From positions 62,001 to 126,000 of the forward strand of contig NZ_BBLV01000017.1 in assembly GCF_000971115.1 (NCBI RefSeq): DNA of 64,000 nt, in the 5' to 3' direction. Position 1 is the stretch's first letter; each line of letters begins with the position of its first letter. The notes beneath the pieces are model-generated. The model made no database searches. It had not been told where the DNA came from and worked only from the letters and a program-made list of their open reading frames with translations. The stretch comes from Demequina gelatinilytica. GTDB taxonomy: Bacteria > Actinomycetota > Actinomycetes > Actinomycetales > Demequinaceae. This document shows, piece by piece, positions 8,257 to 16,787 of the stretch. Made by a program: the position numbers and the translations under genes.

Positions 8257-9531
8257 ATGGCACGATGGAACTCCATCGCCCGTGGCGCGGCCTTCGCCGC
8301 CGTCGCGACGCTGTCTCTCGCCGCGTGCTCCACGGATTCCGATGGCGGCTCGAGCGCGGACCCGACCGACGGGGGCGCGGCCTCCGGTGACCCGCTCAAG
8401 ATCGGCAGCTTCCTGCCGGTGACCGGCTCGCTCGCGTTCCTCGGCCCGCCCGAGGTCGCCGGTGTGAAGGTCGCCGTCAACGAGATCAACGAGGCCGGCG
8501 GCATCTTCGGTGCCGACGTCGAGCTCATGGAGACCGACTCCGGTGACGCGAACAACCCCACGATCGGTGACCAGTCGATCTCCGAGCTGATCAACGCCGA
8601 GGTCTCGGCGATCATCGGTGCGGCATCCTCGGCCTCCACGCTGCTGGTGCTCGACGACGTCGACGCCGCCGGCATCGTCATGGTGTCGCCCGCGAACACC
8701 TCGACGTCGCTCTCGGGCTACTCCGACTTCTACTTCCGCACCGCTCCGCCGGACACCGCGCAGGGCGCGGCGGTCGCCGACCTCATGATGGAGGACGGCG
8801 CCTCGAACATCGCCATCCTGGTCCAGGGTGACGACTACGGCGTCTCCTTCCGCGACGTCGTGCAGGCACGCGTCGAGGCCGCCGGCGGCACCATCACCTA
8901 CGGCACCTCGGGCGAGGAAGTCGACCCCGCGGGCGGCAACTTCAACGCCAACGTCGAGGCCGCTCTCGCGACCAACCCCGACGCGATCCTCATGATCGCG
9001 TTCGACGTGACCGCGCAGATCGTGCCCGCGATCGCCGACGCCGGCTACGACATGTCGAAGGTCTACATGTCCGACGGCAACACCTCGAACTGGGGCGACA
9101 CGTTCGCCCCCGGCACGCTCGAGGGCGGCAAGGGCACCATCCCGGGCTCGGCCCCGTCCGACGAGTTCAAGGCCCTCCTCGACGAGGCCAACGGCTCGGA
9201 GCTCGAGGACGTCTCCTACGCGAACGAGTCCTACGACGCCGTCATGCTGGTCGCCCTCGCGGCGCTCCAGGGCGGCTCGTCCGACCCGGCCGTGATCCAG
9301 GAGAACATGGCCTCGGTCTCGGGCGCCGACGGTGGCACCGAGTGCTCGGGCTGGGTGGAGTGCTCCGACCTCATCAACGAGGGCGAGACCATCAACTACC
9401 AGGCGCTCTCGCTCTCGGGTCCGTTCGACGAGAACAACGACCCGACCGCTGCGGTCATCGGCGTGTGGGAGTACGACGCCGACAACAACATCTCGCGCGT
9501 CAGCGAGGTGGAGTGGTCGGCCGGCGAGTGA
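8257..9531 (+). CDS. livK: branched-chain amino acid ABC transporter substrate-binding lipoprotein
   Basis: Extracellular ligand-binding subunit of 424 aa that would deliver a branched-chain amino acid or similar ligand to the LivHMGF system encoded convergently downstream. The ATG at 8257 follows GGGAGGA. The signal sequence ends in lipobox LAAC (Cys24), then a Gly/Ser/Asp-rich linker and a type I periplasmic-binding fold (IGSFLPVTGSLAFLGPPEVAGVKVAVNEINEAGG style start). Ligand specificity cannot be read from sequence; amides and urea are alternatives in this family. Having the SBP gene on the opposite strand to its permease genes is less usual. Confidence 0.9.
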   Translation: MARWNSIARGAAFAAVATLSLAACSTDSDGGSSADPTDGGAASGDPLKIGSFLPVTGSLAFLGPPEVAGVKVAVNEINEAGGIFGADVELMETDSGDANNPTIGDQSISELINAEVSAIIGAASSASTLLVLDDVDAAGIVMVSPANTSTSLSGYSDFYFRTAPPDTAQGAAVADLMMEDGASNIAILVQGDDYGVSFRDVVQARVEAAGGTITYGTSGEEVDPAGGNFNANVEAALATNPDAILMIAFDVTAQIVPAIADAGYDMSKVYMSDGNTSNWGDTFAPGTLEGGKGTIPGSAPSDEFKALLDEANGSELEDVSYANESYDAVMLVALAALQGGSSDPAVIQENMASVSGADGGTECSGWVECSDLINEGETINYQALSLSGPFDENNDPTAAVIGVWEYDADNNISRVSEVEWSAGE

Positions 9532-9560
9532 TCGCCTGACCATCTGACCTAGGTCGCACG

Positions 9561-9590
9561 AAGGCCCCCGGGGTTCGCCCCGGGGGCCTT
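9561..9590 (+). terminator. rho-independent-like terminator after the binding-protein gene
   Basis: A perfect 13-bp stem (9561-9573 with 9578-9590) is closed by the stable TTCG tetraloop and begins 30 nt after the stop codon. There is no T-run. Confidence 0.8.
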
Positions 9591-9627
9591 CCGCGTGCTC
9601 GGGAGCCCTGCCTCCTCGGGCGTGCCC

Positions 9628-9708
9628 CGCATCGTCCCTCCGAGCCGGAGGGGCACAGGCGCGCTTCCCGGCCCCGGAACGGCACCCACGTCCCGCCAGG
9701 ACGATGCG
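9628..9708. repeat. 81-bp element bounded by inverted GGACGATGCG, copy 1
   Basis: The element starts with CGCATCGTCC and ends with GGACGATGCG. Inside the left end is a hairpin (GTCCCTCC, loop GAGCC, GGAGGGGC). Its right 35 bp are almost identical to copy 2, exactly 130 bp further on. Together with copy 2 it fills the 383-bp gene-free stretch 9532-9914, where I see no plausible gene. Confidence 0.65.
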
Positions 9709-9757
9709 CCGCTCGCACGGGCGCGCCGGAGGCCATCTGCGTGCCCGGACGTACTCC

Positions 9758-9838
9758 CGCATCGTCCCGCCGCGCCAGCGGGACATGAGTGCACGATCCA
9801 GCCGCGAAACGGCACCCATGTCCCGCCAGGACGATGCG
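9758..9838. repeat. 81-bp element bounded by inverted GGACGATGCG, copy 2
   Basis: Same length and same ends as copy 1. The internal left hairpin is kept although its sequence differs (GTCCCGC, 7-nt loop, GCGGGAC), a pattern of compensatory change. A second pairing, GCGGGACAT with ATGTCCCGC, can nest inside the terminal arms in this copy. Confidence 0.65.
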
Positions 9839-9858
9839 CCACGCGTCCGGACACGCGG

Positions 9859-9894
9859 AAGGGCCCGGCCCCCTGTGCGGGGAGCCGGGCCCTT
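9859..9894 (-). terminator. terminator of the livHMGF operon
   Basis: AAGGGCCCGGC pairs with GCCGGGCCCTT and the stem continues through CCCC/GGGG with one bulge. It lies 20 nt beyond the livF stop on the minus strand. Confidence 0.75.
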
Positions 9895-9914
9895 GGTGGC
9901 GCTGGCGTGCGCTG

Positions 9915-10646
9915 CTAGGCGCCGAGCGTGCCCAGGTAGAGCTCGATGACCTTGGGGTCCTTGAGGAGCTCGCGGCCCGAGGCGGAGTACGCCGCGGTGC
10001 CCTGGTCCAGCACGTAGCCGCGATCGCAGATCTGCAGGCAGCGACGTGCGTTCTGCTCGACCATGATCACCGTGACGCCGGTCGCGTTGATCTGCTTGGT
10101 GCGCACGAAGGTCTCGTCCTGTCGGGCAGGGGAGAGGCCCGCGCTCGGCTCGTCGAGCAGGAGCACCTTCGGGTCCATCATGAGCGCGCGGGCCATGGCG
10201 ACCATCTGGCGCTCACCACCCGAGAGCGAGCCGGCACGCTGATCCTTGCGCTCGATCAGGACGGGGAACAGGTCCCCGATGTAGTCGAGTCGCTCCTTGT
10301 ACGCCTTGGGCCGCTGATAGGCGCCCATCTCGAGGTTCTCGGCGATGGTGAGCGAGGGGAAGACGTTGTTGGTCTGCGGCACGAAGCCGACGCCCTGCTT
10401 CACCAGCTGGTCGGCGCGGAGGTTGGTGATGTCCTCCCCGTCGAGGTGGAACGAGCCGCCCGTGACGGGCACGAGCCCGAAGAGCGCCTTGAGGAAGGTC
10501 GACTTGCCGGCACCGTTGGGACCGATGATCCCGACCAGCTCGCCCTTCTTCACCTCGAGCGTGCAGCCGTTGAGGATGCTGACACCGGGGATGTAGCCGG
10601 CCCACACGTCGTCCGCGGTGATGAGCACGTCCTGCGTCTCGGGCAT
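9915..10646 (-). CDS. livF: branched-chain amino acid ABC transporter ATP-binding protein LivF
   Basis: One of two cytoplasmic ATPases powering the Liv importer; 243 aa. It shows Walker A GPNGAGKST, signature LSGGERQ, Walker B VLLLDEPSAGL and the H-loop region replaced by the family's VEQNAR. The start ATG at 10646 overlaps the livG stop by one base, so translation is coupled. It is the last gene of the minus-strand operon livH-livM-livG-livF and is followed by a clear terminator. Confidence 0.93.
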   Translation of the reverse strand: MPETQDVLITADDVWAGYIPGVSILNGCTLEVKKGELVGIIGPNGAGKSTFLKALFGLVPVTGGSFHLDGEDITNLRADQLVKQGVGFVPQTNNVFPSLTIAENLEMGAYQRPKAYKERLDYIGDLFPVLIERKDQRAGSLSGGERQMVAMARALMMDPKVLLLDEPSAGLSPARQDETFVRTKQINATGVTVIMVEQNARRCLQICDRGYVLDQGTAAYSASGRELLKDPKVIELYLGTLGA

Positions 10647-11485
10647 CAGAGATCCTCTCCGAGGTCGGTGTCGTGGTGCGCGCCCAGGTACGCGTCCTGG
10701 ACCGCCTCGTTCTGCATCACGGTCGAGGCGGGGCCCTCCGCGATGAGCTCGCCCTGGGCCATGACGGCGACCCAGTCCGAGATGCGGCGCACCATGTGCA
10801 TGTCGTGCTCGACGAACAGGACGGTCATGCCCTCGTCCTTGAGCTCGATGATGTGCTCGAGGAGCGACTCGGTGAGGGCGGGGTTCACGCCCGCCATCGG
10901 CTCGTCGAGCATCACCATGGTGGGCTTCGACATGAGCGCGCGCGCCATCTCGAGCAGCTTGCGCTGACCGCCGGAGAGCGAGCCGGCGGAGTCGTCGCGC
11001 TTCTCGTAGAGCTTGAAGCGGTGCAGGAGGTCGTGCGCCTGCTCCGTGATCTCCCGCTCGCGTGCCTTCCACAGCGGCGGCACGAAGGCGGTGAGGAGCG
11101 ACTCGCCCGGCTGGTCCTGCGCACCGAGGCGCATGTTCTCCATCACCGACATGCCCTCGAGCGCCTTGGTCAGCTGGAACGTGCGCACCATGCCGGAGCG
11201 CGCGACCTTGTGCGGCGAGACCTTGCGCAGCGGCTTCCCGTCGAAGGTGCCGGAGCCTTCCTGCGCGGTGTCGAAGCTGGTGAGCAGGTTGAAGAACGTG
11301 GACTTGCCGGCGCCGTTGGGCCCGATGAGCGCGGTGATGGTGTTGCGCTGCACCTCGAAGTGCCCGACGTTGACCGCCGTGAGGCCGCCGAAGCGACGCA
11401 CGACGCCGTCGGCGATGAGGATCGGGTCGGGCTTCGCGACGCCGGGCTCGTGGGCGACCCCGTCCAGGACTGTCGTGTCAGGCAT
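10646..11485 (-). CDS. livG: branched-chain amino acid ABC transporter ATP-binding protein LivG
   Basis: Second ATPase subunit of the Liv importer, 279 aa, with Walker A GPNGAGKST, the LivG-type insert after it, signature LSGGQRK, Walker B VMLDEPMAGVNP and H-loop VEHDM. The ATG at 11485 is preferred: AGGAG lies 10 nt upstream, whereas the TTG at 11494 would leave no spacing. The start lies inside the last codons of livM (8-nt overlap). Confidence 0.93.
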   Translation of the reverse strand: MPDTTVLDGVAHEPGVAKPDPILIADGVVRRFGGLTAVNVGHFEVQRNTITALIGPNGAGKSTFFNLLTSFDTAQEGSGTFDGKPLRKVSPHKVARSGMVRTFQLTKALEGMSVMENMRLGAQDQPGESLLTAFVPPLWKAREREITEQAHDLLHRFKLYEKRDDSAGSLSGGQRKLLEMARALMSKPTMVMLDEPMAGVNPALTESLLEHIIELKDEGMTVLFVEHDMHMVRRISDWVAVMAQGELIAEGPASTVMQNEAVQDAYLGAHHDTDLGEDL

Positions 11486-12452
11486 GGAACGCAAGCTCCT
11501 TCTTGTTGCCGAGGATCCCCTGTGGTCGGAACACCACGAGGAGGATCAGCGCGATACCGACCAGCATGAGGCCGAACGGCTCGATCGCGGTGGACGGGAG
11601 GATGGACTCGGGGATGAAGGCCTTCGCGAGCGCACGGATCAGCGACAGCGCGGCCCAGAAGACCACCGAGCCGACCACGGGCCCCATCACGGTGGCGGCG
11701 CCACCCAGGAGCAGGATGGTCCACACCCAGAAGGTGGTGGGACGTCCCATCGCATCGGCGACCACGGCGGATCCATGCGCCCAGATCACGCCGCCCAGCG
11801 CACCGATGACACCGCCGATGATGAGCGCCTGCATCTTGTACCAGTAGACGTTCTTGCCGAGCGATCGGACGGCGTCCTCGTCCTCGCGGATGCCCTTGAG
11901 CACGCGGCCCCACGGGGAGTTGGAGAGGCGCCAGAACAGGAGCAGGAACAGCGCGACGAGCGTCCAGGCGACCACGCGCAGCCACCAGGAGTCGGAGGCC
12001 GAGCCGTGGTAGGTGAACGGCCCCACGGTGATCCGCTCGTCGGGGAACGGCGACAGGTCCTCGAGCGGGCCCTTGTAGTCCTTGCCCTTGATGCCGAGCG
12101 AGCCGCCGGTCACGTTGACCAGGGTGTTGGAGCGTCCGACGTATCGGACGATCTCCGCGGCGGCGATCGTGACGATCGCCAGGTAGTCGCCTCGCAGCTT
12201 GAGCGTCGGCCAGCCGAGCAGGAGGCCGAAGAGCATCGCGGCACCCATCGCGACGAGGATCGCCGCCCACATGGGCAGCCCCTCGCGGACCGAGATCGCG
12301 TAGCCGTACATGCCGAGGAGCATGAAGCCCGCCTGGCCCATGTTGAGCAGGCCGGTGAGGCCGAAGTGGAAGTTCAGGCCGATCGCGGCGATGGCGAAGG
12401 CCGCGGTCGCCGGCGTGAACATCTGCTCGAGCGCATTGATGAGGATGTCCAT
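11478..12452 (-). CDS. livM: branched-chain amino acid ABC transporter permease LivM
   Basis: Membrane channel subunit of 324 aa with many hydrophobic helices and the family segments GLNFHFGLTGLLNMGQAGFML near the N-terminus and GPVVGS further on. It pairs with LivH to form the translocation pathway. The ATG is 1 nt past the livH stop, and the end overlaps livG. Confidence 0.92.
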   Translation of the reverse strand: MDILINALEQMFTPATAAFAIAAIGLNFHFGLTGLLNMGQAGFMLLGMYGYAISVREGLPMWAAILVAMGAAMLFGLLLGWPTLKLRGDYLAIVTIAAAEIVRYVGRSNTLVNVTGGSLGIKGKDYKGPLEDLSPFPDERITVGPFTYHGSASDSWWLRVVAWTLVALFLLLFWRLSNSPWGRVLKGIREDEDAVRSLGKNVYWYKMQALIIGGVIGALGGVIWAHGSAVVADAMGRPTTFWVWTILLLGGAATVMGPVVGSVVFWAALSLIRALAKAFIPESILPSTAIEPFGLMLVGIALILLVVFRPQGILGNKKELAFHA

Positions 12453-12453
12453 G

Positions 12454-13518
12454 TCAGCCCACCCGTTCCTTCCTGCCCAGGATGCCCTGCGGTCTCACGA
12501 GCAGGACGATGATGAGGATCGCGAGCGCAGAGGCGTAGCGCATGTCGGGCGCGATGACGACGGTGGAGACCTCCGAGACCACGCCGACCACGAGCGCGCC
12601 CACGAGCGCGCCGAACGCCTGGCCCAGTCCGCCCAGCGTCACGGCGGCGAACATGAGCAGCAGGATGCGGGCTCCCGAGTCGAAGCCCGCGCCGTTGTCG
12701 AACAGAGCCAGCAGGATGCCGCCCAGTCCGGCGAGCGCCGCGGACATCACCCACACGAGGCGGATGATCGAGTCGACGCGGATGCCGGACGCCGCCGCGA
12801 GGGCCGGGTTGTCCGAGATCGCGCGGGTCGCGCGCCCCAGGCGGGTCTTGAGCAGGAACAGCGCCACGCCGGTGAGGGCGATCGCGGCGATCGCCACGGA
12901 CATGAGCGTCTGCGTGCCGATGTAGAAGTCGCCGAAGGTGACGCGTCCGCCCGACGCGTTGGTGAGGCGGTGCCGGCTGGCACCCATCCACCACTGCAGC
13001 AGGTTGAGCAGCGCGAGCGAGAGGCCGATGCTGACGACCATCTGCTGCAGGACGGCGACGCGGCGCTTGCGCAGCGGGCCCCACAGCATCTTGTCCTGCA
13101 GCCATCCGGTGAAGCCCGAGACGATCACCGCGATGATCGCGGCGAGCCACAGCGGCAGCCCGATGCTGAAGGAGCCGGGCACGAGCGGGATGGTGACCTG
13201 CTCGTTGGTGCTGAGGAAGAACGTCAGCAACGCGCCGAAGGTCACCTGCTCGCCGTGAGCGAAGTTGCTCAGGCCCGTGGTGCCGAAGATCAGCGAGAGG
13301 CCCACCGCGGCGAGCGCGAGGAGCACTCCGAAGGCGAGGCCGTTGATGACGTTCTGGATGACCAGCGTGGCGGTGGAGGTGCCCGCTGCCACGGGCTCCA
13401 CCGTCTCGGCCTCTGCGGGACCACCGCCGAGCACGAGCGTCGCGATCACGAATGCGGCCGCTGCGATCAGCAGCAGGCCCGCGGCTTTGTAAAACCGCGT
13501 GTCAGGTCTGGTGAACAC
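12454..13518 (-). CDS. livH: branched-chain amino acid ABC transporter permease LivH
   Basis: First gene of the livHMGF operon; membrane permease of about 354 aa. It has an N-terminal hydrophobic segment followed by about 50 extra residues before the usual LivH core (NGLAFGVLLALAAVGLSLIFGTTGL). The GTG at 13518 is preferred because GGAGGGGAG lies directly upstream; a GTG at 13545 would start 9 codons earlier but overlaps the promoter. Homologues with this extended N-terminus are typical of actinobacteria (family knowledge, from memory). Confidence 0.88.
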   Translation of the reverse strand: MFTRPDTRFYKAAGLLLIAAAAFVIATLVLGGGPAEAETVEPVAAGTSTATLVIQNVINGLAFGVLLALAAVGLSLIFGTTGLSNFAHGEQVTFGALLTFFLSTNEQVTIPLVPGSFSIGLPLWLAAIIAVIVSGFTGWLQDKMLWGPLRKRRVAVLQQMVVSIGLSLALLNLLQWWMGASRHRLTNASGGRVTFGDFYIGTQTLMSVAIAAIALTGVALFLLKTRLGRATRAISDNPALAAASGIRVDSIIRLVWVMSAALAGLGGILLALFDNGAGFDSGARILLLMFAAVTLGGLGQAFGALVGALVVGVVSEVSTVVIAPDMRYASALAILIIVLLVRPQGILGRKERVG

Positions 13519-13543
13519 CGTTCTCCCCTCCGAGTTGGCCCAC

Positions 13544-13549
13544 ACATTA
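13544..13549 (-). promoter_or_regulatory. -10 element of the livHMGF operon
   Basis: TAATGT on the minus strand lies 25 nt upstream of the preferred livH GTG, leaving a short leader that contains GGAGGGGAG. No clear -35 hexamer is seen. Confidence 0.45.
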
Positions 13550-13690
13550 GACCGATCGTGTTTCCGGAGTGTTTTCGACGCACGTCAGCGACGCCAAACT
13601 GCAACCTTTGCGCCCGGAACTTCGTGGTTTCGGGGCGCCGAGCGCCGGAAAGAGGCTCGCCGATGGCCGCAGCTCCGTCCCGACCCGCCC

Positions 13691-14101
13691 TCAACGGCTC
13701 CGCAGCGCGCAGGTGAGGCGTGCGACGGCGAGCCTCGCCCCCGCATCGTCCTCGACCGTCACCTCGTAGCTCGCGATGGTGCGGCCCAGGTGGATCGCGG
13801 TCGCGGTCGCCGTGACGGTGCCGGTGCGGGCGGAGCGCACATGCGTGATGTTGAGGTCGACCCCGACCGCGATGCCGTCGGGATCGAGCGTGAGGACGTG
13901 GGCCATCGCGGCCAGGGAGCCGAGCGTCTCCGCGAGGACCGCGGAGGCCCCGCCATGGAGCAGGCCGTACGGCTGGGTGTTCCCCTCGACGGGCATCGTG
14001 CCCACCGCGATGTCAGGGGTGACCTTCAGGATGGAGATGCCCATCCGGGCGATGAGCCCGTCCGTGGGCACGTTCAGGACGGGGACCTCGGCGTCTGACA
14101 T
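13691..14101 (-). CDS. PaaI/YdiI-type hotdog thioesterase
   Basis: Predicted acyl-CoA thioesterase of 136 aa with a single hotdog domain. The segment QPYGLLHGGASAVLAETLGS holds the HGG motif and the acidic catalytic residue expected of the PaaI family. It would hydrolyse CoA thioesters in the cytosol; the substrate cannot be told. It is divergent from polA, with only 18 nt between the two start codons, an arrangement also seen in other actinobacteria near polA. Confidence 0.85.
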   Translation of the reverse strand: MSDAEVPVLNVPTDGLIARMGISILKVTPDIAVGTMPVEGNTQPYGLLHGGASAVLAETLGSLAAMAHVLTLDPDGIAVGVDLNITHVRSARTGTVTATATAIHLGRTIASYEVTVEDDAGARLAVARLTCALRSR

Positions 14102-14119
14102 GAAGATAGGTTGGCACCT

Positions 14120-16777
14120 GTGACCGAATCCACCAAGGGAACACTCCTGCTCGTCGACGGCCTGTCCATGGCCTTCCGCGCATTCTTCGGCCTCCCGGTC
14201 GAGAACTTCGCGACGTCGACCGGGGTGCCGACCAACGCCGTCTACGGCTTCACCACGATGCTCGCGACGCTGCTCAAGGACCACCAGCCCACGCACGTCG
14301 CCGTGGCGTTCGACCTTCCGGGGGGGACGTTCCGCACCGAGCGCCTGCCGTCCTACAAGGGGACGCGCGACGCGACGCCGCCCGAGTTCGAGCCGCAGGT
14401 GCCGCTCATCCGCGAGATGCTCGGCGCGCTGCGCGTCGCGGCGGTGGACAAGGAGCGCTTCGAGGCCGACGACCTCCTCGCGACCTATGCCCGGCTGGGC
14501 CGCGAGGCGGGCCTCCGCGTGCTCGTGGTGTCCGGCGACCGCGACACCATCCAGCTGGTCAACGAGGACGTCACGCTGCTCTACCCGCGCAAGGGCGTCT
14601 CCGACCTGGTCCATTTCACGCCCGCCTCCGTCGAGGAGAAGTACGGCGTGCGGCCCGAGCAGTACCCGGACATGGCGGCGCTGGTGGGGGAGACCAGCGA
14701 CAACCTTCCGGGCGTTCCCGGCGTGGGACCCAAGACCGCGGCCAAGTGGATCGTCACCTACGGCGGGCTCGCCGGCATCCTCGACAGCGCCGCCGACGTC
14801 CCCGGCAAGGCGGGTCAGAGCCTGCGGGACCACCTCGACCAGGTCAAGCTCAACCGCGAGCTCAACCACCTGCTCACGGATCTCGAGGTCGCGGTCCCGC
14901 TGGGCGACCTCGAGTACGCCGGAGCGGACGCGGAGGCGGTGCACCAGGTGTGCGACGCGCTGCAGTTCCGCACGCTGCGTGACCGTCTGCTGCCGTTCGC
15001 GGCCGACGCCCACGACGAGGCTCCCGTGGAGACCGCGGCCGTGGTGGTGCGCACCGAGGGCGCCGTCGCGGCGATCACGGCGATGACGGGCCCGGTGGCC
15101 CTCCACGTCGAGGGCCGCGGGGGTGCGGACGCCGATGCATGGGCGCTCGGCGTGACCGATGCCGCGGACGCCGCGTGGGGCGTCGACCTCGGTTCCCTCA
15201 GCCCGGCGGAGGAGCAGGCTCTCGCGGCCTGGCTGGCGGACGCGGACGTCCCCAAGGTGCTCCATGCCGCGAAGGACGCGTGGCACGCGCTCGCGGCGCG
15301 CGGCTGGGAGCTCGGGGGCATCGCAGGCGACACGCAGATCGCCGCGTTCCTGGTGAACCCCGACCAGCGCGGCTTCGCGCTCGAGCAGATCCTGCAGCGT
15401 CACCTGGGCCTGTCCCTTGAGGGCGCGTCGACGGCAGGGGAGCTCGACCTCGGGCTGGGCGCCCCGGCCTCCGAGACCGCGGCGGAGCGCGCGGCGCATG
15501 TGCGCATGCTGGCCGCCGTGCTCGACCCGATGGTCGAGGAGCGCGGCATGGCAGAGCTGTACGCGGAGCTCGAGATCCCGCTGCTGAGCGTGCTGGCGCG
15601 CATGGAGCACGCGGGCATGGCGGTGGACGCCGCCCACCTCCGCACCTTGGCGGACGAGGCACGCGGGCGCGCGGACCGTGCCGCGGAGGAGGCGTACGCC
15701 GCGATCGGCGGGGACCGGGTCAACCTCGGCTCGCCCAAGCAGCTGCAGGAGGTGCTGTTCGACCGCCTGGGCATGCCCAAGACCAAGAAGATCAAGACCG
15801 GCTACACGACCGACGCCTCGTCGCTGCACGACCTCAACGAGAAGGCGCCGCACCCGTTCCTCACCGCGCTGCTCGCGTACCGCGACGCCACCAAGCTGTC
15901 GCAGATCATCGAGACGCTCATCCAGGCCGTCCAGGCGGATGGTCGCATCCACACCACCTTCTCGCAGGTGGTCGCGGCGACGGGCCGGCTCAGCTCCAAG
16001 GACCCGAACCTTCAGAACATCCCGATCCGCACGCCCGAGGGCCACCGGATCCGTGAGGCGTTCGTGGTGGGCGAGGGCTTCGAGACCCTCGTGACGGCCG
16101 ACTACTCGCAGATCGAGATGCGGATCATGGCGCATCTGTCCGGGGACGCCGGTCTCATCGAGGCGTTCCAGGGCGGCGAGGACCTCCATCGCTTCGTCGG
16201 CTCCCGGGTCTTCGGGGTCGAGCCCGCCGACGTCACGCCCGAGATGCGCTCGCAGGTCAAGGCGATGTCCTACGGGCTCGCCTACGGGCTGTCGTCGTTC
16301 GGCCTCGCTCGGCAGCTGAGCCTGCCCGTCGGTGCGGCGCAGGCGCTCATGGACGACTACTACAAGCGGTTCGGCGGCGTGCGGGAGTACCTCGACGGCG
16401 TCGTGGAGAAGGCGCGTGGCGACGGCTACACGGAGACGATCTTCGGACGGCGCCGCTACATCCCCGACCTGACCTCGACCAACCGGCAGCGCCGGGACAT
16501 CGCCGAGCGGGTCGCGCTCAACGCCCCCATCCAGGGATCGGCGGCGGACCTCATCAAGCGCGCGATGCTGGGCGTGGAGCGCCGGCTGAAGGACGAAGGT
16601 CTGGCATCACGGCAGGTACTTCAGGTGCATGATGAACTCGTGGTCGAGACAGCCCCCGGTGAGCGTGCGGCGGTCGAGACCATCCTCAGGGAGGAGATGC
16701 ACGCCGCAGGCGATCTGAGCGTCCCTCTCGACGTGAACGTTGGAACGGGCGCTGACTGGCGCACCGCTGGACATTAG
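14120..16777 (+). CDS. polA: DNA polymerase I
   Basis: Gap-filling polymerase of 885 aa for excision repair and Okazaki fragment processing. Residues 1-290 form the 5'-3' exonuclease/flap domain (LVDGLSMAFRAFF, SGDRDTIQL, GETSDNLPGVPGVG). The 3'-5' exonuclease region (about 305-480) lacks the DxE and other acidic motifs (LHVEGRGGADADAWAL), so proofreading is expected to be absent, as usual in actinobacteria. The polymerase domain shows motif A DYSQIEMR, the O-helix K-x3-YGLAYG and VHDELV. GTG at 14120 follows TAGGTT (14107-14112) by 7 nt: leaderless pattern. Confidence 0.96.
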   Translation: MTESTKGTLLLVDGLSMAFRAFFGLPVENFATSTGVPTNAVYGFTTMLATLLKDHQPTHVAVAFDLPGGTFRTERLPSYKGTRDATPPEFEPQVPLIREMLGALRVAAVDKERFEADDLLATYARLGREAGLRVLVVSGDRDTIQLVNEDVTLLYPRKGVSDLVHFTPASVEEKYGVRPEQYPDMAALVGETSDNLPGVPGVGPKTAAKWIVTYGGLAGILDSAADVPGKAGQSLRDHLDQVKLNRELNHLLTDLEVAVPLGDLEYAGADAEAVHQVCDALQFRTLRDRLLPFAADAHDEAPVETAAVVVRTEGAVAAITAMTGPVALHVEGRGGADADAWALGVTDAADAAWGVDLGSLSPAEEQALAAWLADADVPKVLHAAKDAWHALAARGWELGGIAGDTQIAAFLVNPDQRGFALEQILQRHLGLSLEGASTAGELDLGLGAPASETAAERAAHVRMLAAVLDPMVEERGMAELYAELEIPLLSVLARMEHAGMAVDAAHLRTLADEARGRADRAAEEAYAAIGGDRVNLGSPKQLQEVLFDRLGMPKTKKIKTGYTTDASSLHDLNEKAPHPFLTALLAYRDATKLSQIIETLIQAVQADGRIHTTFSQVVAATGRLSSKDPNLQNIPIRTPEGHRIREAFVVGEGFETLVTADYSQIEMRIMAHLSGDAGLIEAFQGGEDLHRFVGSRVFGVEPADVTPEMRSQVKAMSYGLAYGLSSFGLARQLSLPVGAAQALMDDYYKRFGGVREYLDGVVEKARGDGYTETIFGRRRYIPDLTSTNRQRRDIAERVALNAPIQGSAADLIKRAMLGVERRLKDEGLASRQVLQVHDELVVETAPGERAAVETILREEMHAAGDLSVPLDVNVGTGADWRTAGH

Positions 16778-16787
16778 GGTTGGTGGC

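Noticed and set aside
9600-9860. CRISPR-like array
   Set aside because: Only two units, ends are inverted not direct, and unit interiors are similar to each other; no cas genes.
9549-9949. Several overlapping short frames on both strands between livK and livF
   Set aside because: Their apparent similarity to one another comes from the duplicated 81-bp element; none has a ribosome site or promoter.
13691-16189. 832-codon minus-strand frame covering the thioesterase and half of polA
   Set aside because: Only its last 136 residues (13691-14101) are a real protein; the rest is antisense to polA.
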